This document shows positions 17,836-25,394 of a stretch of DNA of 55,162 nucleotides, in pieces. How positions within the stretch are numbered: the first letter of the stretch is position 1; every line of letters starts with the position of its first letter. Origin of the DNA: a bacterium. GTDB taxonomy: Bacteria; Lernaellota; Lernaellaia; JACKCT01. The notes under the pieces are model-generated. The model worked only from the letters and a program-made list of their open reading frames with translations, had not been told where the DNA came from and ran no database searches. The position numbers and the translations under genes are program-made. The DNA is taken from assembly GCA_019912885.1 (NCBI GenBank), contig JAIOHV010000028.1:1-55162 (forward strand), given 5' to 3'.

Positions 17836-19947
17836 TCAGGGATCGAGGCCAAGCCAGAAATCGCCCGACCGCACGAGCTGTCCGTCGCCGTCGTGGCCCG
17901 CGACGCGGAAGGGGCGGCGCTCGCGATCGCCGGGGTTGATCAGAACCTCGTGCAGCGTTTGCAACTCGTCCGTTCCGGGCGTCGTGTGCGTGTAGATGGG
18001 AAGCCGCTCGCCCCATTCGACAAACGACGACGCGCCGCTCGTCGACATCCAGGAGATCGTGTACGTGCCGTCGCCGTGGTCGGTAGCCTCGATATCGTAG
18101 AGCGTCGTCGGCTCCCACGCCTCGGAGTCCACCTGTTCGGGGAAGCCCTGGCGCAGGTCGACGACAAAGTTTCGGATGCGGTTCGGGTTGCCCGGCGAAA
18201 TCCCGGCGCCCCAGCGCGCCTCGATGGAATCCGCGAGGTCGAGAAGCGTATCGGCGTTCCACTCCAGGATGTCGTCGTCCTCCGGGTGGCCGTACTGCTT
18301 GTGCAGGAAGCGGAAGACGGTGTCGTCGAGCAAGCGCCAGACGTACGCGATGTCGCGGTGCAGTTCGAGCTTGTCGTGCAGCTCGTCGTAATCGTCCGAA
18401 TCGGCGAACGCATCCTCGATCGATTCGAGCGCGGCCAGGTTGTCCTCCGCCAGCTCGATCGCCTCGGTCGATTCCTGCCACAGATCGACGAGCGTCTGCA
18501 CCGTGGGGACGATGAGCGCATCGAACACCGGACGCCAGACGGCGTCGTAGAGCGTCGTGTTGCGCCCGAGCAGCATCGCCGGGAAGCGCGCGGAGTCGGT
18601 GACGTCCGAGCCTTTTTCGAGCGTCCACATGCCGAGCGAGTAATACATCTTGCGCATGGCGAAGTGCGAATTGCGGAAGATCGCCTTCAGCGTGCCGGAC
18701 GCGGGGTCGCTCGCGGCGATGCCGTAGCGTTCGTCGAACCAGGCGCGATACACGTCGTCCGGCGTCGCGGCCGCGTCGTCCATGTAGGCTGCGTACGCAA
18801 ACAGGTTCACCTCGTTCGCGTCGCCGAGCGCGTGGTTGCCGCCGCGTTCGATGCGCGCCGCCGCGCCGAGCGCGCCGATGGCGACGTCGTATTGCCAGCG
18901 CCAGCGGATGTAATCGACCTGGCCGTTCAGGATGCGCGAGGCGCCCCAATATTCGTTGCCGAGATCCATCTCGATGATCTGGTGCCGGTGGCCGACGTTG
19001 CCGATCAAAAGGTTGTCCGGATAATACGGCTGCCAGTCCTGCGGCACGTCCTTGCTCATCACCGCGAGGCGATGATCGCCGTAGGTCGAAAGCGACTCAC
19101 GCAGCCACTCGATCTCCGCGCGCTGGTGCATGAACGTACGCACGCGCAACTCCTTGCCGAACTCGTCCATCACCACGCCGCCGACCTCGTCGTAGATCTG
19201 CTTAAGGCGCGCGGGCGGATCGGAATTGATGAGATCGAGCAGCGGATTGCCGGTGTCCGGCTGATCCACGCACCACTGGCAAAAACACACGGCATACCAC
19301 GGCTCCACGTCGGAGCTGCCGAACATCAGGATGACGCCGTCGATCTCGGGCACGGCGGAAAGCGCGTCGCGATACGCCTTGCGCCTCCTCTCCCAGAGCT
19401 TGTCGTCGGGATCGAGACACAACACATAAAACTCGCGCGCGAACTCGTGCGCCCACACCCAGACGCTAAGCCCGAGCGCGTGCGCCTCATCGGCGATGTC
19501 CTTGATCTCGACGGCCTTCGCGGGGCTCTCGTTGATCTCGTCGATGTCCATGATGATGTCGTGCGAGAGCTGCACGTTGTCCATGCCGTATTCGACGGCG
19601 GCGGAAAGCGCCTCCGAGATGTGCTCGCGATTGTCGTCCAGGAGGATGAAGCCGTAGGTCGGATCGCCAAGCGGCGTGGTGTCGTCATCGCCGGTGTCGT
19701 CGTCGGCATCGTCGTCATCGAAAGTGTCGTCGTCGTCGGCGTCGTCATCATCGTCGATGTCGTCGTCGGCGTCGTCGTCGTCGGTGTCGTCGTCATCGAT
19801 GGCGGTGTCGTCGTCGGGCGAGGCATCATCGTCGTCGTCATCGTCGCCGCACGAACACCCGGCGGCGGCGACCAACGCAAGGACGCCAAGCCATACGAGC
19901 AGATGTAGGAGCGCCGCGCGCCGCGCCGCGGATCGAAGCGGATTCAT
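17836..19947 (-). CDS. PolyAsp lipoprotein with a glycoside-hydrolase-like domain
   Basis: 703 residues from the ATG preceded by GGGAGAGGG. Lipobox ...LVAAAGC (Cys31), then SCG and ~50 residues of Asp in short runs separated by T, A, I, S or G. The large domain starts near residue 85 (TYGFILLDDNREHISEALSA), with TIM-barrel-like features: VEYGMDNVQLS, ALGLSVWVWAHE, IDGVILMFGSSDVEPWY, RTFMHQRAEIEWL, and Trp/Arg-rich QVDYIRWRWQYDVAIGAL. It recalls alpha-glucuronidase (GH67)-like or related carbohydrate-active folds, but I cannot assign an activity. A beta-sandwich-like C-terminal domain (~620-703) follows. The acidic linker would hold the enzyme away from the membrane. Confidence 0.82.
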   Translation of the reverse strand: MNPLRSAARRAALLHLLVWLGVLALVAAAGCSCGDDDDDDDASPDDDTAIDDDDTDDDDADDDIDDDDDADDDDTFDDDDADDDTGDDDTTPLGDPTYGFILLDDNREHISEALSAAVEYGMDNVQLSHDIIMDIDEINESPAKAVEIKDIADEAHALGLSVWVWAHEFAREFYVLCLDPDDKLWERRRKAYRDALSAVPEIDGVILMFGSSDVEPWYAVCFCQWCVDQPDTGNPLLDLINSDPPARLKQIYDEVGGVVMDEFGKELRVRTFMHQRAEIEWLRESLSTYGDHRLAVMSKDVPQDWQPYYPDNLLIGNVGHRHQIIEMDLGNEYWGASRILNGQVDYIRWRWQYDVAIGALGAAARIERGGNHALGDANEVNLFAYAAYMDDAAATPDDVYRAWFDERYGIAASDPASGTLKAIFRNSHFAMRKMYYSLGMWTLEKGSDVTDSARFPAMLLGRNTTLYDAVWRPVFDALIVPTVQTLVDLWQESTEAIELAEDNLAALESIEDAFADSDDYDELHDKLELHRDIAYVWRLLDDTVFRFLHKQYGHPEDDDILEWNADTLLDLADSIEARWGAGISPGNPNRIRNFVVDLRQGFPEQVDSEAWEPTTLYDIEATDHGDGTYTISWMSTSGASSFVEWGERLPIYTHTTPGTDELQTLHEVLINPGDRERRPFRVAGHDGDGQLVRSGDFWLGLDP

Positions 19948-20008
19948 GCACCCTCTCCCGAAAAGGAAAGACGGCGCAGGATAGCAAAGCGCACGCGGCG
20001 CAAACAGA

Positions 20009-20077
20009 GTCGCACGTCGCCCGTGCGCCAGCACTGCAAACAGAGCCGCACGCGTGAGCAAGCGGCCTCCCCAACCG
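20009..20077. repeat. Short dispersed repeats in a 368-bp gene-free stretch
   Basis: GCAAACAGAGTCGCACG and GCAAACAGAGCCGCACG are near-identical direct repeats ~30 bp apart upstream of the lipoprotein gene starting at 19947. The rest of 19948-20315 has no gene; near its left-hand gene it holds the palindrome GGGACTGTCCC (20297-20307). Confidence 0.6.
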
Positions 20078-20315
20078 CACAGCGATCCGACCGCAGGGAG
20101 AATTTTTTCTACTCGCGAACAAAGCGCTGTTTCAAATAGGCCGCGACCCCGTCCCCGACAGGCCTAACCGAACCGAACCCCTGAACGCTTAAACGACGAC
20201 CGAAAAACTACCAAATCCTCAACAAACGCCCGACACGAACTCCGCGAAATCCAGCACCGAAGCCGATACGCAAAAGGCTTATCTTAGCGCCATTCGGGAC
20301 TGTCCCTGTTATCCC

Positions 20316-20828
20316 TTAGCACATTTCCGTATCGCACCAGATCGACAACACGACCTCAATATCGTCATTCTCCGCATCGCACTTCAGATCTTTATGGATG
20401 ATTTTGCCGCCGCAGCATCGAGACCATGGATCCCCATTAGGTGGCTCGTAAACCCAATTAAAGTCCATTCGATACGACCACGATAAACCATCAAATTCGT
20501 AGTTCACCATACCCAACTCATCACTATATCCACTCCAGAACAATATATTCTCTTTGGCGTCCCCTATTTGGACAAGCACCTTCTCCAGAGGACCGGGTTC
20601 AATATTGTATTTATCGACCGCTTGTTCGTTTAACACTCGAATTACGCCAATCACTATCCCGTAATTGCAATCCTCCCATTCATCGTCATCGACATTCTCA
20701 CCATCTGCATCGCCCTCATCGCCTTCACCTTCGTCATCGTCTTTATCACCGTTTTCTTTTGCATCAATACAGCCGCCGCAGACAAACAAGATTAGCATAG
20801 AACTGGCTATTACCATTCGCCAACACAT
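20316..20828 (-). CDS. Lipoprotein with acidic Asp/Glu linker
   Basis: 170 residues. The ATG at 20828 lies eight bases after AAGGAGG and two bases after the upstream gene's TGA, so it is probably translationally coupled. Lipobox FVCGGC (Cys20), then an acidic Asp/Glu/Gly linker (~25-52) and a compact domain (GIVIGVIRVLNEQAVDKYN ... VLVQIGDAKENILFWSGYSDELGMVNYEFDG) resembling an extracellular beta-sandwich with C-terminal Cys pairs (SRCCGGK, CDTEMC). AT-richer than core genes. Last gene of a three-gene operon with the beta-helix protein. Function unknown. Confidence 0.75.
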   Translation of the reverse strand: MCWRMVIASSMLILFVCGGCIDAKENGDKDDDEGEGDEGDADGENVDDDEWEDCNYGIVIGVIRVLNEQAVDKYNIEPGPLEKVLVQIGDAKENILFWSGYSDELGMVNYEFDGLSWSYRMDFNWVYEPPNGDPWSRCCGGKIIHKDLKCDAENDDIEVVLSIWCDTEMC

Positions 20829-20830
20829 CC

Positions 20831-22654
20831 TCACCGCCTCCTTAAATGCGGCTCAAGCGGCGGCCCAAACGGCATGGCAAATCCATCCTCGCGATTATAC
20901 TCGTCACTTTGCCGATACTCTGCCCAGATCAGTGTCCTGCGATACGGATTATTACGCGCTTGCTGAAACCAAAGCCGGTGAGAAAATATATCGTTGACGC
21001 GGACAATATTAAATACGGCATAAGATACCGTTCGCCCAATGTTGCCGCCTTGATTGGCGCCTATTGTCAAAAATCGATTTACCGAAGCATTTGGATCAAA
21101 ATACGACGCCATTTGGTCTCCAAATTTTGCGAAAGGCAACGACGTATCTTCGTTGTAGGGATCGTTGTAGGGATGACCCGGAAACGAGACGATAGGGACA
21201 TGAGGCGGCTTCAGCCAATACAAAAATATACCCATGTGCATCGGGCCAGCCTCGCCAGGTTCGGCGTCGGGGTTGCCGTTCGTATACGCCGGGAAACCGG
21301 GCAATACAAATTGTCCCAGTCGATCCCAACGCAGAGTTCTCGGTGATATATACCGATCGAGATCATGATATTCATCCATCAAGTCGCCATAACCGTAGGT
21401 TCTTGGCCACGTTACTTCTTCTCGCCGAACTATCGCATTAATAACATCGCGACTGATAAAATCATGCTCGGCGGCCACCTTCAATAGAAAGTAAATACTT
21501 CCCTCGGAACTCCAGTTTCTCGGTCCGCCGCGATACGGAGGGAAATTTTGAAAATTGAACCATTCATCGCCGTATTTGGGTAGCCACGAACATCCGAGTT
21601 CTTTAACAAACGACTGCACGATGGGGCTCGCATACGCTTGACCAACGAGTATTTCCGGTCTGATAGCGTGATCACTATTATTGCTCGTGGACGGCTCATA
21701 AAATCTAGGCAGAAGGGTGTTTAGTCGATATCGCCGAATCCCGTCCTTAAAGGACACAGGCGGAATGTTGTCTCTGGGCAGCAGTACAATTGGATCAAGG
21801 GAACTGTTGCCCAAGGCATCGTAATCAAATATTGTTATATTATTTAGTACTATTTCAATCCGATAAATCGTTATGGGCAGACTTAAGCCATCGCCCTGAT
21901 CGTGAGCTTTAAATGCAATGCTATCAAAAAAATCGCCGAAAAGCCCCATAGCGTTTGGAGGAAATCCTGACAAGAACTCGTCTGGATTCAGGTCAAACAA
22001 TCGATTATAACGCGTAAGATCTTCATAACAACCCTCCCAAATGTCGCGATTCCAAACAACAACATCGCCGTAACTGGTTACGGGCCTGCCAAGATTGTCA
22101 CCCGATCCCTGCTGGATAAACTCGTAAATTATTGGATCGACGTCGATTCCAGTTGTGGTCAATTGTTGAAATATGATGTTCAACTCCTGTGCCGATGGTT
22201 GATTAACGCGATTTGTTACATTTGTCGCTATATGATAGACGAATTCTTCGCCGCCGCTCGGAAATCGAACTCGCATTTCGCGCGCACACCCGTGAATCGA
22301 ATTATGACCGAAAATGATTGAGCCCAGTGCATTAGATCGACTACATTGAGACGTCACCGATATATGTGTGTGTTGAACAAACCCCATATACCATGGAGGA
22401 TGCGGCATAATAACTTCAAATTCTAACCTTGGCACATTAACGAGTTCGGATTCAGCTAATTCGGCGAGACCTCGTCGTTGCAAATATTCAAGAATGTTTG
22501 CGATTCGTTGTTTTCGAGTGGTTTCTTTAAGTTGCGATTGTATGCTGCTTAATTCAACCAACCCGTCCCCCGCCTTCACAAAGCCTTGTTCTTCGGGGGG
22601 GACGGACACGAACACCTTCTTCCCCGGTTGCAGGGAAATGTACTTCGTCGTCAT
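20831..22654 (-). CDS. Unknown 607-residue protein of the beta-helix operon
   Basis: 607 residues, no signal peptide or membrane segment; ATG preceded by GAGG. The DNA is notably AT-rich with many A/T third positions. I recognise no domain. A short N-terminal region (MTTKYISLQPGKKVFVSVPP) is followed by a putative coiled segment (IQSQLKETTRKQRIANILEYLQ) and a long globular part rich in aromatic residues, Asn and Pro. It lies 10 bp after the beta-helix gene and 2 bp before the lipoprotein gene. A leaderless structural protein or a dispensable phage-like cargo gene are both possible. Confidence 0.75.
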   Translation of the reverse strand: MTTKYISLQPGKKVFVSVPPEEQGFVKAGDGLVELSSIQSQLKETTRKQRIANILEYLQRRGLAELAESELVNVPRLEFEVIMPHPPWYMGFVQHTHISVTSQCSRSNALGSIIFGHNSIHGCAREMRVRFPSGGEEFVYHIATNVTNRVNQPSAQELNIIFQQLTTTGIDVDPIIYEFIQQGSGDNLGRPVTSYGDVVVWNRDIWEGCYEDLTRYNRLFDLNPDEFLSGFPPNAMGLFGDFFDSIAFKAHDQGDGLSLPITIYRIEIVLNNITIFDYDALGNSSLDPIVLLPRDNIPPVSFKDGIRRYRLNTLLPRFYEPSTSNNSDHAIRPEILVGQAYASPIVQSFVKELGCSWLPKYGDEWFNFQNFPPYRGGPRNWSSEGSIYFLLKVAAEHDFISRDVINAIVRREEVTWPRTYGYGDLMDEYHDLDRYISPRTLRWDRLGQFVLPGFPAYTNGNPDAEPGEAGPMHMGIFLYWLKPPHVPIVSFPGHPYNDPYNEDTSLPFAKFGDQMASYFDPNASVNRFLTIGANQGGNIGRTVSYAVFNIVRVNDIFSHRLWFQQARNNPYRRTLIWAEYRQSDEYNREDGFAMPFGPPLEPHLRRR

Positions 22655-22664
22655 CGCGCTTGCC

Positions 22665-23681
22665 TCAGAAGCCCGAATCGCTGTTTCGGGTCGAGGTCGT
22701 CAGGCGGCTCGATTCCGACCGCACCTGCTGCGCCTTTGGCAACTCGATCGTCTTCCCGTCCGGGTCGCGCGTGGTGTACGAAATGTTCTCCCCGCCCGCG
22801 AGAAGCGCGCCCGTCTCCAGCCGAATCCCGGTGACGCCCGGATTCAGCGAGGTCACGGCGAAGTCGATCTGGACGTGCCCGATCTCCGTGGTATTTCGGT
22901 TGAAGTCCTGGCCGTGAACGAACACCGTCGCTCCCGTGTTCGCCAGGATCATCGAAAAATCCGCGTTGCGCGGGCCGGTCACCTGCATCAGCGTCTTATA
23001 TTTCGTGCGCGGGTGGTTGTCCCACGCGTTGAAAAACAGCGTGGCGTCGCCGGCCGCCCACGCGCCCATTCCTAGCGGGTTTTCGACGTAGGACTCGCCG
23101 ACTATGCGAACGATCGCGCGAAACCCGGCGATAATGCCGACTCCATTCTCCACGTAATAGCAGTTCTCGGCCGTCACCAGAGCGCCGAAGATGCCCTGAA
23201 GCCCGGATTCCAGGCCGCGAAACTCGCAATAGCGAAGCAAGACGTTGCTTTGCCCTTCGATCTTGAGCGGCGCCTCGCCGTCTTCGGAATTCCACGCCAG
23301 CCCGTCGATCTGCACGCCGTTGGAATCGACGATCTCAAGCTTCAGGCGCAGGTCCGTCGTGTGCGTCTCCTTGGGGTTCCACGTCCCCACGCCGTCCGTT
23401 GGATTGAACGGGCTGCCGTCCGTGCTGTTGTAGTTGTTCTCGTTGAACACTTCGCAGACGATCCTCAATAAGGAGCTTTCGCCGACGCACAGGATACCAC
23501 GAAGCGTGGCGTCGCCGGTATAGGGGTTGGTCGTGCCCGCCTTCACGTGGATCGTCGTCACGTCCGTGATCAGCCCCGTAATCAGGCTGAAAACGCCCGT
23601 GAACGTCTGCTTCGCGGTGGCCCAGCTTAAGCCATCGCCCGTGTCGTCCGGCCGGTCCGCACTAACATAAAAGTCTGCCAT
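22665..23681 (-). CDS. Leaderless right-handed beta-helix protein, tailspike-like
   Basis: 338 residues; ATG preceded by GGAAGGAG. The N terminus MADFYVSADRPDDTGDGLSWATAKQTF is the signature of parallel beta-helix (pectate-lyase-fold) proteins common in phage tailspikes and bacterial adhesins. The middle has repeated coil-like turns (VQIDGLAWN, NVLLRYCEF, ALVTAENCYYVENG). There is no signal peptide, which favours a phage-derived or contractile-injection structural role over classical secretion. First gene of the operon 23681-20316, with paired palindromes ~225 bp upstream. GC content is closer to the host average than in the two downstream genes. Confidence 0.78.
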   Translation of the reverse strand: MADFYVSADRPDDTGDGLSWATAKQTFTGVFSLITGLITDVTTIHVKAGTTNPYTGDATLRGILCVGESSLLRIVCEVFNENNYNSTDGSPFNPTDGVGTWNPKETHTTDLRLKLEIVDSNGVQIDGLAWNSEDGEAPLKIEGQSNVLLRYCEFRGLESGLQGIFGALVTAENCYYVENGVGIIAGFRAIVRIVGESYVENPLGMGAWAAGDATLFFNAWDNHPRTKYKTLMQVTGPRNADFSMILANTGATVFVHGQDFNRNTTEIGHVQIDFAVTSLNPGVTGIRLETGALLAGGENISYTTRDPDGKTIELPKAQQVRSESSRLTTSTRNSDSGF

Positions 23682-23778
23682 AACCCGCTCCTTCCGGTTT
23701 TTCGTTTAGCCTCGGTGACTCGCCCAAATCCGGCGTCCACGCGCCGCTTCGCCTTCATTGCATAGTGACATTTACCCA

Positions 23779-23791
23779 TTTTTTTTTTTCC
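23779..23791. repeat. T11 homopolymer tract
   Basis: A run of about eleven T on the plus strand (A on the minus strand) lies ~100 bp upstream of the beta-helix gene start. It could be an intrinsic bend or a slippage-prone spacer in the promoter region. Confidence 0.6.
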
Positions 23792-23905
23792 CGGTGTCAA
23801 GCGCTTGTTGCGCGAGTAAAATCACTTTTGATTTCGCCAAGTTATGCGTTTATTGCCGCACCGTCGAATCGTCCGCGGCATGATCATGATCCGCGGCGTG
23901 TGAGC

Positions 23906-23942
23906 TTGAACGGATATTCAAAATATTTGAACGATCGTTCAA
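23906..23942. promoter_or_regulatory. Paired operator-like palindromes, 21 bp apart
   Basis: TTGAACGATCGTTCAA (23927-23942) is a perfect 16-bp palindrome. TTGAACGGATATTCAA (23906-23921) shares its TTGAA/TTCAA arms. Their centres are 21 bp apart, two helical turns, as expected for a cooperatively bound dimeric repressor. The site lies between the HTH gene (24037-24354) and the beta-helix operon. Further palindromic sequence (GATCATGATC within CCGCGG arms) is at 23873-23896. Confidence 0.6.
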
Positions 23943-24012
23943 ACCGTCTGGCGCGGCGCGGGAAGGAAAACAACCCATGCGCGAGAACGGTCGCGCCAAA
24001 CGGCACGGCCGC

Positions 24013-24055
24013 TCTCTCTATTCTCTTTTCTACTTTCTATTTCCTGCTTTCCCTG
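24013..24055. repeat. Single TTTCTATTTCCTG-type tract
   Basis: A degenerate pyrimidine tract of the same family as 2351-2554 and 10531-10692, at the 3' end of the HTH gene. It supplies that gene's last codons and TAG stop. No complementary arm was found nearby. Confidence 0.6.
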
Positions 24056-24354
24056 ATCAGGCGATACAGCACGTACCCGCCGAACGCGACGCCAAGCAGC
24101 GGTCCGACGCGCGAGAGCGTCTTGAGCCCCGTCCACGCAGTCGTGGCGAGCATGGCATTCAGCACCGCGCGCGTGGCGCCGTGGGGTTTGGTCCAGCCCT
24201 CCTCCCAGCGCGCCAGCGTGCCCGGACGCACGCCAAGCACGCGCGCGAATTCCTCGCGGGTCAGCCCGCGCGATTCACGCAATTCCTGAATATCCTCCGG
24301 AAAAAGTTCGGTGCCGCCATTGGCGCCGGCGGCGGTGTGTTTTTGGCCTTTCAT
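24037..24354 (-). CDS. HTH (XRE-type) DNA-binding protein with hydrophobic C-terminal segment
   Basis: 105 residues; ATG preceded by AGGGGA. An antitoxin-like helix-turn-helix occupies ~18-62 (LFPEDIQELRESRGLTREEFARVLGVRPGTLARWEEGWTKP split over two lines of helices; core GLTREEFARVLGV then TLARWEEG). This is the pattern of XRE and HigA/MqsA-type regulators. Residues ~80-100 are hydrophobic (VGPLLGVAFGGYVLYRLI), suggesting a membrane-tethered regulator. It is the nearest regulator to the paired palindromes at 23906-23942 and divergent from the HicB-like pair at 24644. The last residues and stop come from a repeat tract. Confidence 0.8.
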   Translation of the reverse strand: MKGQKHTAAGANGGTELFPEDIQELRESRGLTREEFARVLGVRPGTLARWEEGWTKPHGATRAVLNAMLATTAWTGLKTLSRVGPLLGVAFGGYVLYRLIRESRK

Positions 24355-24497
24355 AGAAAAAATCCCCTGAAACGTTGAGAAAAAACGCCGCGCGAACGTG
24401 CGCGCAACCTGACGTTAGCAAGCCTTGCACGGCGTCCGCCGTGGTCGGGGTTACAAGGCGCGCGTACCGATGCGCGCACCGGAACATGACGACGGCG

Positions 24498-24541
24498 GGC
24501 GGCGCCCGCATGCGACCTGCTCTCTTTCGGTCGTGGCTCCG
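24498..24541. repeat. Left direct repeat flanking the toxin-antitoxin pair
   Basis: The 15-mer GGCGGCGCCCGCATG followed by YGACC..GCTC and CGGTCGTGGCTCCG. A diverged copy lies at 25234-25287. Confidence 0.65.
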
Positions 24542-24590
24542 ATTGCCGGGAAGGCGAGAAAGATGCCGCTGCCTGGCTCAGAAGAATTCG

Positions 24591-24599
24591 TGTTATATT
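24591..24599 (+). promoter_or_regulatory. Extended -10 promoter candidate
   Basis: TGTTATATT matches TGnTATAAT at all but one position, about 45 bp upstream of the HicB-like start. The surroundings are otherwise GC-rich. No good -35 box. Confidence 0.4.
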
Positions 24600-24643
24600 G
24601 CTTTTTGGCGCCGCCGTCGGTGCGTTGGCGTGTAATCATAAGG

Positions 24644-24964
24644 ATGGCCGTCGTGGGTAACGTTGCTGAAATCCCTTCGCGCGAGGGCGAAACGCGTACG
24701 GCGATCGACTCGTTCGCGCCGGAGCCGTATTCCATCGCCCGGCCGATCCCGGTTGTGGTCAGCGCCGACGAAAGCGGGTACGTCGCCACATTTTCGGAAG
24801 CGAATATCAGCACGTCCGGCGAAACGCCCCAAGACGCCGTGGACAACCTGAAATCGCTCATCCTCGATTTTTTCGACACGCTGTCGGAAACGCCGGACGG
24901 CGAGCTCGGCCCGGAACCCAAACGTCAGTTCGCGATTTTGCGTGCGTTCATTTCGCGGCGTTAG
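24644..24964 (+). CDS. HicB-like antitoxin
   Basis: 106 residues from ATG 24644, inside a longer GC-rich open frame that I reject. The core IPVVVSADESGYVATFSEANISTSGETPQDAVDNLKS is the HicB/HicB-like degenerate RNase-H fold: the D-x-x-G-Y-V-A strand and the G-x-T-P-x-E/D-A-x-x-N helix. An N-terminal extension of ~30 residues has no recognised motif. The partner gene begins 3 bp after its stop. In known systems HicB neutralises an RNA-cleaving partner and represses its own promoter. Confidence 0.75.
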   Translation: MAVVGNVAEIPSREGETRTAIDSFAPEPYSIARPIPVVVSADESGYVATFSEANISTSGETPQDAVDNLKSLILDFFDTLSETPDGELGPEPKRQFAILRAFISRR

Positions 24965-24967
24965 TTT

Positions 24968-25234
24968 GTGATCACCACGGACGACGCAAACGCGATCGCA
25001 AAAAAACTGAAGGCCGAAATCGTCTCCGGGCGCAGGCACGACATCGCGCGTATCAGGATTGACGGCCGAAACGTGATCCAGTTTGGAATCCGGCGAGGCT
25101 CACGTCGCGATTTGGGGCACAATTTCGTCGCCGCGCAAATTCACGTCTCGCAAAACCAGGCAAAGGCTCTTGCCCGCTGCACGATCAGCCGCGAGGAATG
25201 GATTGCGATCCTCCGTGAGAAAGGACTGATCTAG
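24968..25234 (+). CDS. Small basic partner of the HicB-like antitoxin, putative toxin
   Basis: 88 residues from a GTG 3 bp after the upstream stop. It is basic: KLKAEIVSGRRHDIARIRIDGRNVIQFGIRRGSRRDLGHNFVAAQIHVSQNQAKALARCTISREEWIAILREKGLI is too long to be a classic HicA and lacks the usual HicA G-S-H-x-x-(F/Y) segment, but GIRRGSRRDLGHNF..QIHVSQ fills a similar role. Proteins of this shape (ending EEW...LR.KGL) are often found beside HicB-like genes. I infer a toxin or toxin-like partner; the activity is not shown. The final residue is followed at once by the right flanking repeat. Confidence 0.65.
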   Translation: MITTDDANAIAKKLKAEIVSGRRHDIARIRIDGRNVIQFGIRRGSRRDLGHNFVAAQIHVSQNQAKALARCTISREEWIAILREKGLI

Positions 25235-25287
25235 GCGGCGCCCGCATGTGACCCCGCTCCCCTGCTCGGAGCGCGGTCGCGGCTCCG
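25234..25287. repeat. Right direct repeat flanking the toxin-antitoxin pair
   Basis: Same 15-mer GGCGGCGCCCGCATG as at 24498, then TGACC.CGCTC and CGGTCGCGGCTCCG with ~10 extra bases between. It overlaps the last base of the toxin-like gene's stop. Confidence 0.65.
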
Positions 25288-25394
25288 TTTCGCGCCCTTC
25301 ATCCCCCGCCCCGCCCGTGCTAAGTTGCGCGCGCCGTTTCGGCCGGCAGGCCGCGCGGAGCGCTCGAAACCCGATTGGCGAAGGACGATCCGAG

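Noticed and set aside
24425-24643. N-terminal extension of the HicB-like gene to 24425
   Set aside because: The extra 73 residues are low-complexity, include a flanking repeat and the candidate promoter, and are not part of the family.
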